Assembly: GCA_945928575.1 (NCBI GenBank)
Contig: CAMENP010000008.1
Location: 62,001 to 126,000 of the forward strand
Direction: 5' to 3'
Source of the DNA: an uncultured Butyrivibrio sp.
Lineage (GTDB): Bacteria; Bacillota; Clostridia; Lachnospirales; Lachnospiraceae
Length of the DNA stretch: 64,000 bases
In this document: in pieces, positions 27,228 to 36,800 of the stretch
How the letters are laid out: each line of letters starts with the position of its first letter
Position numbering within the stretch: position 1 is the first letter of the stretch
Notes under the pieces: model-generated
What the model saw: the letters and a program-made list of their open reading frames with translations, nothing else
Databases searched by the model: none
What the model was told of the DNA's origin: nothing
Position numbers and translations under genes: made by a program

Positions 27228-28091
27228 ATGTTAGTAACAGCAGAAGAAATGCTCAAGAAAGCTGAAGCCGGCAAATATGCAGTCGGACAGTTCAACATCA
27301 ATAACCTTGAGTGGACAAAGGCTATTCTTCTTACAGCACAGGAGCTTAACTCCCCTGTAATCCTCGGTGTATCAGAGGGTGCCGGTAAGTATATGGCCGG
27401 ATACAAGACAGTTGTAGGAATGGTTAAAGGAATGATCGAGGAGCAGGGAATCACAGTTCCTGTTGCACTTCACCTTGATCACGGAACATACGAAGGATGC
27501 CTTAAGTGCGTAGAAGCAGGTTTTTCTTCAATTATGTTCGATGGTTCACATTATCCAATCGAAGAGAACATTGCCAAGACTAAGGAACTCGTTGAAATCT
27601 GCGCTAAGAACAACATGTCTCTTGAGGCAGAAGTTGGTTCAATCGGCGGCGAAGAAGACGGCGTTATCGGAATGGGCGAATGTGCTGATCCTAAGGAATG
27701 CAAGCAGATCGCTGACCTTGGCGTAACAATGTTAGCAGCCGGAATCGGTAATATTCACGGTAAATATCCTGCTAACTGGAAGGGCTTAAGCTTTGAGACT
27801 CTTGCAGCAGTTAAGGAACTTACAGGTGATATGCCACTCGTTCTTCACGGCGGCACAGGTATTCCTGCTGATATGATCAAGAAGGCTATTTCTCTCGGCG
27901 TTGCTAAGATTAACGTTAATACAGAGTGCCAGCTCGCATTTGCTGATGCTACACGTAAATACATCGAGGCCGGCAAGGATCTTGAAGGTAAGGGATTTGA
28001 CCCACGTAAACTTCTTGCTCCTGGCTTCGAAGCTATCAAGGCTACTGTTAAAGAGAAAATGGAATTATTCGGTTCAGTAGACAAAGCCTGA
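27228..28091 (+). CDS. fba: Class II fructose-1,6-bisphosphate aldolase
   Basis: The 287-residue zinc-dependent enzyme splits fructose-1,6-bisphosphate in glycolysis. Zn ligands are in VALHLDHGTYEGC near residue 85, IGNIHGKYP near 182 and LVLHGGTGIP near 210; GGEEDGVIG and INVNTECQLA bind substrate. Codon choice differs from the neighbours and looks like that of a highly expressed gene. The sortase gene follows after 16 bp. Confidence 0.96.
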   Translation: MLVTAEEMLKKAEAGKYAVGQFNINNLEWTKAILLTAQELNSPVILGVSEGAGKYMAGYKTVVGMVKGMIEEQGITVPVALHLDHGTYEGCLKCVEAGFSSIMFDGSHYPIEENIAKTKELVEICAKNNMSLEAEVGSIGGEEDGVIGMGECADPKECKQIADLGVTMLAAGIGNIHGKYPANWKGLSFETLAAVKELTGDMPLVLHGGTGIPADMIKKAISLGVAKINVNTECQLAFADATRKYIEAGKDLEGKGFDPRKLLAPGFEAIKATVKEKMELFGSVDKA

Positions 28092-28107
28092 ATCGCGGAG
28101 ATAATTT

Positions 28108-29094
28108 ATGGGTGATTCTAATAAAGAGGAATCCGGATTGGATTCCGAACTCAGACACGAACCGGAAACGGTTCACACTGAGCCTGAAGTAACGGATGTT
28201 ACAGAGAATACACCGACAACAGAAGACAGCAATATTGAGGAACCGGCAGATATTACATCTGCTGATTCTTCAGTTATAAAGAAAAAATTACGCAAAGGTG
28301 ACTTGATACGTTACATAATCATGGGCGTAGCCATCTGTGTATTCATCTTCGCTGCCATTCAGATTGTCCGTATTGTACGCAGTTACAAAAAGGCCCAGAA
28401 CATATACAGCGACATCGACAATAAAGTTTATTCCACAGAAGATAACTCCGGTGCGATATCTCCTTCCGATTCGGAGATCAACGACAAATACCCGGGAATC
28501 AACGCATACGCGCATGTTGACTTTGATAAGCTTAAAGCTATCAATGAACGTATTGTCGGATGGGTCGATGTTCCTTCCGTCGGTATAAGCTATCCTGTTG
28601 TCCAGGGCGACGATAACGATTATTATCTCAATCATACGGTAACCGGTGAAGAGAACTGGTCAGGTGCTATTTTTCTTGACCACAGAAATTCTCCTTTGAT
28701 GGATGATGTGCACTCTTTCATATACGGACACCACATGCAGGATAATTCCATGTTTGCATCGCTTCTCGAATATGACAGCAAAGATTTCTTTGACAAGCAG
28801 GCTGCTGACAATAATAATTATTTCTATATCTATCTCGAGAATAAAGTTCAGGTATATCAGATTTTCAACGTATGTGATGTGACATACGATTCTAATCCTG
28901 AATCTTTTATGATAGCTTCCGAAGAAAATATGGAAACTTATCTCGCAGATATCGATAAGCTCAAGTTATACGACACAGGCGTGACAGCCGAGGCTTCGGA
29001 CCATATCGTCACACTTTACACATGCCAGAACGGGTCAGCGAATCCGGAAAGACATATGGTACACGGAAAGCTTATCGCAACGATCGACCAATAA
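28108..29094 (+). CDS. srtB: Class B sortase
   Basis: The 328-residue transpeptidase joins sorting-signal proteins to the wall or pili. A long acidic Thr/Glu-rich cytoplasmic tail (residues 1-62) precedes one membrane span (about 70-92) and the sortase domain. The class B layout shows WVDVPSVGISYPVVQGDDND, the catalytic His in SFIYGHHMQDNSMF, the Cys in VTLYTCQNGS and the Arg in NPERHMVHGKL. It is 16 bp behind fba, without a promoter between them. No NPxTN-like substrate gene is next to it. Confidence 0.93.
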   Translation: MGDSNKEESGLDSELRHEPETVHTEPEVTDVTENTPTTEDSNIEEPADITSADSSVIKKKLRKGDLIRYIIMGVAICVFIFAAIQIVRIVRSYKKAQNIYSDIDNKVYSTEDNSGAISPSDSEINDKYPGINAYAHVDFDKLKAINERIVGWVDVPSVGISYPVVQGDDNDYYLNHTVTGEENWSGAIFLDHRNSPLMDDVHSFIYGHHMQDNSMFASLLEYDSKDFFDKQAADNNNYFYIYLENKVQVYQIFNVCDVTYDSNPESFMIASEENMETYLADIDKLKLYDTGVTAEASDHIVTLYTCQNGSANPERHMVHGKLIATIDQ

Positions 29095-29118
29095 TTTTAA
29101 TTTTTTTTAAAAAAGTAC

Positions 29119-29147
29119 TTGATTTTTTTAATTTAGTATTGTATTTT
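29119..29147 (+). promoter_or_regulatory. Probable promoter before the glutamine synthetase leader
   Basis: TTGATT and TATTTT are separated by 17 bp in an A/T-rich stretch. Transcription would start at about 29154, a few bases before the leader hairpin. Confidence 0.45.
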
Positions 29148-29162
29148 AATTACAAGGTGAAC

Positions 29163-29199
29163 AAAGGCGTTCCTACTTAGGTAGTGGACGCCTTTTTTT
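29163..29199 (+). terminator. Leader hairpin/terminator upstream of glnN
   Basis: The outer stem AAAGGCGT / ACGCCTTT and inner stem CTAC / GTAG with loop TTAG are separated by a small asymmetric internal loop (TC / TGG). A run of seven T follows. It may simply end the sortase transcript, or serve as an attenuator for glnN, because a promoter-like pair lies just before it. Confidence 0.7.
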
Positions 29200-29250
29200 C
29201 GTGTTTTATATTATATAAAGCACAGAATAAATCTGAAAGGAAGATATAAT

Positions 29251-31365
29251 ATGAGTGAAGCATTTAAAATCGAGGATGTGTTTGCAGAAAACGTATTTAC
29301 TGTAAGCAAAATGAAGGAACGCCTTCCTAAGCAGGTGTTCAAAAATCTCAAAAAAGTTATGGATGAAGGCGGCGACCTCTCAATTGAAGACGCAGATGTA
29401 ATCGCCAAAGCTATGAAAGACTGGGCTGAGGAAAAGGGTGCAACCCATTTCACTCACTGGTTCCAGCCTCTTATCGTAAGCCTTACGGCCGAGAAACACG
29501 ATTCATTCGTAACACATCCGGATGAGGATGGCAATGTAATTACTGCTTTTACCGGTAAACAGCTTATTATGGGTGAGCCGGATGCCTCTTCTTTCCCTTC
29601 GGGCGGATTAAGAGCAACATGTGCAGCCAGAGGTTATACAGTATGGGATGTTGCCTCCCCTGCTTTTATCAGAGAGGGTGCCCTCGGTGCGGTATTATGC
29701 ATACCTACAGTATTCTGTTCATACACCGGAGAGTCTCTTGACAAGAAAACTCCTCTTTTACGTTCAATGGATGCATTGAGCAATGAGGCACTCAGAGTTG
29801 TTAAACTTTTTGACCCTGAGACAAAGGCTACAAGAGTTACCGCTTCCGTAGGTCCTGAGCAGGAATATTTCCTTGTAAGCAAGGACAGTTACGAGGCCCG
29901 TAAAGACCTTAAGTATACCGGAAGAACACTTTTCGGCGCACCTGCTCCAAAAGGACAGGAGCTTGAAGATCAGTATTTTGGCGCTATTAAAGAAAATGTA
30001 GGCGCTTATATGAAGGATCTCAACAGAGAACTTTGGAAACTCGGCATCACAGCCACAACACAGCATAACGAGGTTGCCCCTGGACAGCACGAAATGGCTC
30101 CTATTTACACAGAAGCGGATACAGCTATCGATAACAACCTCATTGCCATGGAAACAATGAAGAAAGTCGCTGAACGTCACAACCTCGAATGTCTCCTTCA
30201 CGAGAAGCCGTTTGCAGGTGTTAACGGTTCAGGTAAACATAATAACTGGTCAATCGGAACCAACACCGGTGTAAACCTTCTTGATCCGGGTAAAACGCCT
30301 AATGAGAACAAACAGTTTTTACTTGTTCTCGCATGTATCATGAAAGCTGTTGATACTCATGCAGATTTGTTACGTCAGTCTGCTTCAGATGTAGGTAACG
30401 ATCACAGACTTGGCGCCAACGAGGCACCTCCTGCTATTATCTCCATGTATCTCGGAGACCAGCTTGAGGATGTTGTTAATCAGATCGTGGCAAACGGAAC
30501 TGCCGCTACATGCAAAAAAGGAGGGGTTCTTGATCTTGGCATCAGTTCAATTCCTGTTGTTACCAAGGATGCAACCGACCGTAACAGAACTTCGCCGTTC
30601 GCATTCACAGGTAATAAATTTGAGTTCCGTATGGTAGGTTCCAACGATTCAATCGCAATGCCTAATACCACCCTCAATGCAATAGTTGCTGAAGCTTTTA
30701 AGGAAGCTGCTGATACACTTGAAGGTGCTGCTGATTTCGATAAGGCTTGTGATGAATTTATCGCTAAGACAATGAGAGAACATCAGAGAATCGTATTTAA
30801 CGGTAACGGATACTCAGATGAATGGGTTGCAGAGGCAGAAAGAAGAGGACTTCCAAACCTCAAATCAATGGTAGCCGCTACAGAAGCTCTCACAACCGAC
30901 AAGGCTGTTAAACTTTTTGGCGATTTCAATATAATGAGCAAGGCAGAGCTTGAGCTCAGAGCCGAGGTTCTTTACGAAACATACAGCCTTTCAATCAACA
31001 TTGAGGCTCTCACAATGATCGATATGGCAGCCAAGGATATCCTTCCTGCTGTTGTCAAATACACTACCGAGCTCGCAGCTTCAATCAATGAAGTCACCGC
31101 AGCCGGCGCTGATGCAAGCGTACAGAAAGAAATGCTTGACGAAATCAGCAAATATCTCAAAGAAGCCAACACTGCTTTGAAGAAACTCAAAGCTGACCAG
31201 GCTGATGCCGAGAAAGCTGACGCAAAAGCAACAGCCGAATATTACAGAGATGTAATCAAAGCTGATATGGAGGCACTCAGAACTCCTGTTGATACACTTG
31301 AGACTCTGGTTGACTCAGAATATTGGCCGATTCCTACATACGGCGATCTGCTTTTTGAGGCTTAA
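29251..31365 (+). CDS. glnN: Glutamine synthetase type III
   Basis: The 704-residue product has the size of GSIII, far larger than GSI. It makes glutamine from glutamate, ammonia and ATP. Visible features are HFTHWFQPLIVSLTAEKHD, QLIMGEPDASSFPSGGLR, VGPEQEYFLV, TATTQHNEVAPGQHEMAP, HEKPFAGVNGSGKHNNWSIG and TSPFAFTGNKFEFRMVGS, all GSIII hallmarks, and a Lys/Ala/Asp-rich helical C-terminal region. A GAAAGGAAG site precedes the ATG. Expression is probably nitrogen-controlled through the leader, although no regulator site can be named. Confidence 0.97.
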   Translation: MSEAFKIEDVFAENVFTVSKMKERLPKQVFKNLKKVMDEGGDLSIEDADVIAKAMKDWAEEKGATHFTHWFQPLIVSLTAEKHDSFVTHPDEDGNVITAFTGKQLIMGEPDASSFPSGGLRATCAARGYTVWDVASPAFIREGALGAVLCIPTVFCSYTGESLDKKTPLLRSMDALSNEALRVVKLFDPETKATRVTASVGPEQEYFLVSKDSYEARKDLKYTGRTLFGAPAPKGQELEDQYFGAIKENVGAYMKDLNRELWKLGITATTQHNEVAPGQHEMAPIYTEADTAIDNNLIAMETMKKVAERHNLECLLHEKPFAGVNGSGKHNNWSIGTNTGVNLLDPGKTPNENKQFLLVLACIMKAVDTHADLLRQSASDVGNDHRLGANEAPPAIISMYLGDQLEDVVNQIVANGTAATCKKGGVLDLGISSIPVVTKDATDRNRTSPFAFTGNKFEFRMVGSNDSIAMPNTTLNAIVAEAFKEAADTLEGAADFDKACDEFIAKTMREHQRIVFNGNGYSDEWVAEAERRGLPNLKSMVAATEALTTDKAVKLFGDFNIMSKAELELRAEVLYETYSLSINIEALTMIDMAAKDILPAVVKYTTELAASINEVTAAGADASVQKEMLDEISKYLKEANTALKKLKADQADAEKADAKATAEYYRDVIKADMEALRTPVDTLETLVDSEYWPIPTYGDLLFEA

Positions 31366-31396
31366 TAACGCTTCCTCATATTTATCCTAACATAAA

Positions 31397-31424
31397 GGGC
31401 CCGCACATATTTAAGTGCGGGCCC
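31397..31424. terminator. Bidirectional terminator between glnN and luxS
   Basis: A perfect 10-bp stem (GGGCCCGCAC / GTGCGGGCCC) with an 8-base loop lies between convergent genes; CTTTATTTAT follows on the right and TTTATG-type sequence on the left. Confidence 0.85.
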
Positions 31425-31444
31425 GCTTTATTTATACTATTAAA

Positions 31445-31924
31445 TCATTCCGGATAGTTAAGCCGCTCAGGTCTCAAATCATCCAGCACATCGTGACGGT
31501 ATTTTCTTGCATAGAACTTAGCAAGATTAAGATTATTATCAAGATAATTTCCACAGTCACGAGCTGTTGCTCCCGGTATTTCGCCTTCAAAATTCTCGAT
31601 AAAGCCAATCATTTCATCGACTAACGGCACAACGTCGGATGAATTAAGTTCTCCGGCAAGTATCATATAAAAACCGGTTCTGCATCCCATCGGTCCAAAA
31701 TAGATTACTCTGTCCTTCCACTGCGGATGATTTCTTAAAAAAGTAGCTCCGAGATGTTCTATTGTATGAACACCCGGCGTATCCATAACCGGTTCACGGT
31801 TAGGCATTGTAAATCTTAAGTCAAATGTTGTAAGTACACATGAACCTATTGCGTCCCTGCGTGAAACATAAATACCTGCAAGTAAATCAATATGATTCAC
31901 CGTAAAGCTTGCAATCTTTTCCAT
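31445..31924 (-). CDS. luxS: S-ribosylhomocysteine lyase (autoinducer-2 synthase)
   Basis: The 159-residue enzyme splits S-ribosylhomocysteine to homocysteine and DPD, the precursor of AI-2. The metal-binding HTIEHLGATFLR (HxxEH) is near residue 53, MGCRTGFYMI near 82 and the Cys ligand in ARDCGNY near 124. I chose the ATG at 31924 because AAGGAG lies 7 nt upstream; the longer frame runs into the GGDEF gene. It starts 10 bp after that gene's stop, with no separate promoter visible in the gap. Confidence 0.95.
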   Translation of the reverse strand: MEKIASFTVNHIDLLAGIYVSRRDAIGSCVLTTFDLRFTMPNREPVMDTPGVHTIEHLGATFLRNHPQWKDRVIYFGPMGCRTGFYMILAGELNSSDVVPLVDEMIGFIENFEGEIPGATARDCGNYLDNNLNLAKFYARKYRHDVLDDLRPERLNYPE

Positions 31925-31934
31925 TATTTTCTCC

Positions 31935-33860
31935 TTACAATTTATTTTCTTTCTTTTTGTTTTCTTTTTTATCCTCATACATGAGATCATCGGCGTTTCT
32001 GATATATCCGTCAAGCGTATCTGTTTTCTCGGCAATCTTAGTATATATGCCGATACTGATGTTCAGGTAATACGGTTTGTTGCCAAAAGCGTTAAAATAT
32101 TCTATCTCGCCTTTGATATCATTAACTATCTCTTCTGCTCTTTTTGATGCATTTTCGCCGCAGAAAGCAATAAGAAATTCATCTCCGCCAAATCTTGCGC
32201 ATATTTCGCCTTTATTGGTAGCTTTGCGCATCAATTCACCTATTTTCTTAAGTGCATAATCACCTTCTGCATGGCCATATGTATCATTTATACTCTTGAG
32301 GCCATCCATGTCCATGGAAATTACTGTAAACGGATTACCTGTTTTCTGGCTCCGTCTCATGACTTCTCCGATGTTGCGATAGAATCCGTGCCTGTTGTAT
32401 ATTCCCGTCAGGACATCGGTTACGTACAAACGCTCTGTGGTTGAACGGTTGACATAAACCTCAAGGATATGTCTGAAATCCAGCAGGAATGTCTGATAAT
32501 ATGCGAAAAAGAATTTCTCGGGTTTAAATGAAGCTGCCATATATCCCACAGATATTCCCTGTAAATGTATAGGAACGACTATAATCGAATCGGTATATTC
32601 AATAACTTTCTCGATGTCCGGTATTAAATCGCTCTGCTCATATTCGCCGTTACCGTTCTTGCATATTTCAATGCCTTTAAGATGAAGCGGCACTTTCATT
32701 ATTGATGTATATCCGGCATTGGACTGGTTATTTCTGTTAAATTCAATGTTTACATCCATATTTTCATCAAGGAAATCATTGTTGAAGCACATCCACAACT
32801 CTTCATATCCTATTCTGCCGATATGCTCCGGTATCATTCTGAAAATATAATGAAGTTCCGGATAATTGCTGAGTTGAGCTATCATGTTATACATAAACTG
32901 TATAAATTCTTCTCTATCGTCGGTAATAAATTTTTCCTTATAAAGACGTTCCTCAACATTCTCGGCCTTGGTCATTTTGCATCCGCATGATCCGCCGAGC
33001 CTGTTGATATAATTGACGATTCTGGTCTCCATATCGCGACGTCCGTCAATATTATCCGAAACGGCATCAATGATTGAATCCACCAGATCTTCTATTCTGT
33101 ATTCAGCTGTCGTCAGTCTCGGTGAATAATATTGTTCAAGATCTATGCCGTCAAAACCTGTAACAAGTATATCTTCCGGTATCCTGTATCCATGTTCCTT
33201 AAGTGTCCTCATGCACTCTATTGCCATAATATCGTTGGCGCAGACAAATGCTTTAGGAATATGATTACCGTCATTGATATATTTTTCAAGCGCTGCTCTC
33301 GTAGGATCCGCCCAGAAATCACCATGCAGTACAAGCTTCCGGTCAAAGGCAATTCCGTTTGCCTCCAAAACTTCTTTAAAGCATTCAACTCGTTCCTCAG
33401 AGAAGGAATTGTCTTTATTACCCGCGATCATCATCACATCGCTGACATGATGATACTCCACGATATGCCTGACCAGTTGTTCAAAAGCATTGCTGTAATC
33501 GAATTCAATGTTAATGCAGCCTTCTATTTCCCTGTCTATTGAAATTACCGGAACATCCGCGCGTTTGGATTTGGATATAAGCTTTCCGAGCACTTCCGAA
33601 TTTTTAAAAGTCTCTGATAATACAACAACAGCATCGAATCTTTCAGGTTCAAACGACGAAAAAATCTGTGCCTCACCAATGTCATTGATTCCACCATTGT
33701 ATAAATCCGTTACCGAAGCAAAAACAATAACCTTAATCCCGGTTTTGTCGCATCTCTTACACAATTCCTTAATCAGTCTGACCTGGTCATATGACTTAAA
33801 CCTGGTCAGGCACAGTGCTATTACATTATATGGTTTACCTTCTGAAAATTTGTGTAACAT
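31935..33860 (-). CDS. Diguanylate cyclase with LacI-type ligand-binding sensor domain
   Basis: The 641-residue protein has no signal peptide or membrane span. Residues about 10-300 match the periplasmic-binding-like fold of LacI regulators (VPVISIDRE, FVCANDIMAIECMRTLKEHG, ILVTGFDGIDLEQYYSPRLTT) but without a DNA-binding helix-turn-helix. A middle region (about 300-460) resembles a GAF-like domain. The C-terminal GGDEF domain is intact: DVLTGIYNRHGFYRN, FTVISMDMDGLKSINDTYGH and ARFGGDEFLIAF. It should make c-di-GMP in response to a cytoplasmic small molecule. It lies between the GH2 gene (11-bp gap) and luxS. Confidence 0.9.
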   Translation of the reverse strand: MLHKFSEGKPYNVIALCLTRFKSYDQVRLIKELCKRCDKTGIKVIVFASVTDLYNGGINDIGEAQIFSSFEPERFDAVVVLSETFKNSEVLGKLISKSKRADVPVISIDREIEGCINIEFDYSNAFEQLVRHIVEYHHVSDVMMIAGNKDNSFSEERVECFKEVLEANGIAFDRKLVLHGDFWADPTRAALEKYINDGNHIPKAFVCANDIMAIECMRTLKEHGYRIPEDILVTGFDGIDLEQYYSPRLTTAEYRIEDLVDSIIDAVSDNIDGRRDMETRIVNYINRLGGSCGCKMTKAENVEERLYKEKFITDDREEFIQFMYNMIAQLSNYPELHYIFRMIPEHIGRIGYEELWMCFNNDFLDENMDVNIEFNRNNQSNAGYTSIMKVPLHLKGIEICKNGNGEYEQSDLIPDIEKVIEYTDSIIVVPIHLQGISVGYMAASFKPEKFFFAYYQTFLLDFRHILEVYVNRSTTERLYVTDVLTGIYNRHGFYRNIGEVMRRSQKTGNPFTVISMDMDGLKSINDTYGHAEGDYALKKIGELMRKATNKGEICARFGGDEFLIAFCGENASKRAEEIVNDIKGEIEYFNAFGNKPYYLNISIGIYTKIAEKTDTLDGYIRNADDLMYEDKKENKKKENKL

Positions 33861-33871
33861 TCTACCCTTCC

Positions 33872-36800
33872 TTACTCAAACTTAAACCAGTCAAAGTCAA
33901 AATTACTTCCCGGCAGAAATACAAATGTAACTTTATTTTTTCCTTTTACCGGCTTTATGTTAAATGTTTTCTCTTCTACAATATCCGTGTGAGTAAATTC
34001 TATCATCTGTCGTGTCTGGCTTCCGTCTTCTCCGGCAAAAATGATATTAAGCGTATTAACTTCCGTATAAGACGTTCCTTTTATTGTAATTTTGGAAACT
34101 CCGCCTTTAAAATCCATGTCATCAAAATCAAGTGAGACATTATTGCCTATTCCCGTTACGCTGCTGTTTGAAATCTTAAAATCATCTCCGTAAATTTTAT
34201 CATTGTCGGCAGCGTCAATTCTGGCAAATCCCTTATCGGGTCTCGTAAACACAAGATCCCTTATATTCATAAACTCGCGTGTAAGCAGGCAGAGCGTATG
34301 CGTGCCTTTTATCCTGTGTTTAAGTTTGTATTTTTCAGGCTGATATACATCCCATATTACAGGCTTGTTATAGATACCGTCAAGAATAAGTTCGCTTCCT
34401 TCTTCTCCCGGTATTCCAAGCCAGAGCTGTACAACAAAATCCGCCCTGTCATGTGTAAAGATATTTATCTCGACTTCATCGGTTCCGTAACTTCCGAAGT
34501 CCACATTCTCGAATCCGATATAGCTTTCCTTATGTCTCGGCGTCGCAATACCGTGTTCTCCGGCATTACCCATTTCATCGCTTGCTATTGTATATAATGC
34601 CGCTGCAATTGTTTCATAAGGATTGATTGACGCACTTCCGAGGCCGATTGCCTTAAAACCAAGCATCGAAATTACATTTACACGGTCTCCGCCGTTACGT
34701 GAGTAACACTTAACATTAAATTCACCGTCGCCCATGGCCTTAAGCACGGTCTGTCCGTTAACGGTCTCTATTTTGGCAAGATTGCTTTCAACTCCTGCAT
34801 CATTGAGAACACACCATTCAATTTCATCATATGTACTGCATAACGGATAACATTTTGCTGTCAATACGGTTTCCGGATGTTCTTTATCGAGCACCGTTCC
34901 CTCTGAGCTTGTTATCTCAATCTTACGAATCGGGATCTCGTTATCATCTGCGTCCACATGGTAATTGGAGGTATGGGCACTTATTCCTTCCTTAACAACG
35001 GCTTCCTTACATTCTATTTCTATTTCGGCACTTTCCAAAGAAGGTGAAGTAACTTTAATAACCGCCTTGCCTGACTCGGTTCCGGCTGCTGCCATTATAA
35101 GAAGTCTTCCCATAAAAAGTTTACGTGAATCACCCTTATACTGATCGTAATCCGTGCTGTCACCATTGTCAAGTCCCACAAGCCTTGCCGCGCCGCTTAC
35201 TTCGACCCTGACTCTGTTATTGGCATTGGCAACATAATTGCCGTCTGCATCCAATACATTGACTTCAATAAATGCCATATCCTCGCCATCGGCATCAAGT
35301 GTCAGCTTGTCCGGCTTAAGTACGAGTCTGCTTCCGTCTCCAAATGACGTCCTTATATCTCTTGCTATCTCTCTTCCGTTCTCATCATAAGCAACCGCTT
35401 CTATTCGTCCTTTGGCATACGGAATACGCCAATGTCCGAGCAGTTCTTTGCCTGCCTTGTGGTCTATTTCGAAGCGTCCTTTCGATTCACCGTTAAAGAA
35501 AAGTTCAATCACCGGTGCATTGGACGTTGCCATGACATCAATAATCTGTCCTTCGTTAAAATCCCAATACGGGAATATATGAACCATTGGATTGGTCTTA
35601 TAATCAGTCCACTCCGCCCGGTATATATAATATGTATCTTTTGGGAAACCTGCAGTATCTACCTGTCCGAAATAAGAATTCTTGGTCTGATACGGCGTTG
35701 GCTCTCCTATATAATCAAATCCTGTCCACAAAAACTGTCCTGCGGAATATTTATTATCACGTTCCGTTGTTATGCAGAACTCACTGTTCGGCGCTCCCCA
35801 GCTGCATGTACTGTTACCGAGTGATGAACACTGTTCATCAACGTCAGTAAGTATAGGCTCACTGTATGGAAAATGATATACGCCCCGGCTTTGCAATGTT
35901 GAACCCGTCTCGCTTCCGTATATGCACCAGTCCGGATGTGCTTTATGATGTGCATCGTAAAGTCTCTCAGAATAATTATATCCAACAAGTTTAAGAACAT
36001 CCGCGCATCTCTGTGTCGGGTCACCTTCCAGGAAATTAGAGCCGAATGTAGCATATGCATTGCGGTCCGGATCGTTTTCAATAACAGCTTCATATAAAAG
36101 TTTCGTGGATTTCATTCCGCTTTCTTCATCTGCGTGGGTATCGAAAATTTCATTACCGATACTCCACATTATGACACATGGATGATTGCGGTCTCTTCTT
36201 ACGAAATTACGCATATCCTTAGCTGCCCATTCTTCGAAAAACCTTGCAAAATCATATCTGTTCTTAGGCATCTTCCACATATCAAAAGCTTCATCATCCA
36301 CAAGAAGTCCTATTTCATCAGCTATATCTAGCAGTTCAACAGCCGGCATATTATGCGATGTCCTTATGGCATTTACGCCCATATCCTTCATCATTTTAAG
36401 CTGGCGGTATAATGCTGTCTTGTTAACCGCTGCTCCGAGTGCGCCAAGGTCATGATGCATACACACTCCATTAAGCTTTACATGCCTTCCGTTAAGATAA
36501 AATCCGCTGTCACTGTTGAATTCTATCGTTCTGAATCCAAACCGTGTATTAACGCAATCCACCGCCTGTCCGTTGTACAAAAGTTCTGCGCGAAGCACAT
36601 AGCACACAGGATTATCTATATCCCACTCCTTTGGAGATTCAACCTCAATTTCGACTGTATCTGCCGCTGCATCGGTTGTTTTGGATACGATGGCTGTCCC
36701 TTCCATATCAAATACTGTGTATGCTACAGCATCAAATCCACTGCCGCTTATCTCGGATGAAGCTTTAAGTATATATCCGCCATCCTTACGCTCAGTTCTT

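Noticed and set aside
29163-29199. ANTAR antiterminator target (two hexaloops) before glnN
   Set aside because: Only one hairpin is seen; its loop is TTAG (or CTTAGG if opened), which lacks the A1/G4 pattern, and there is no second hairpin after the promoter.
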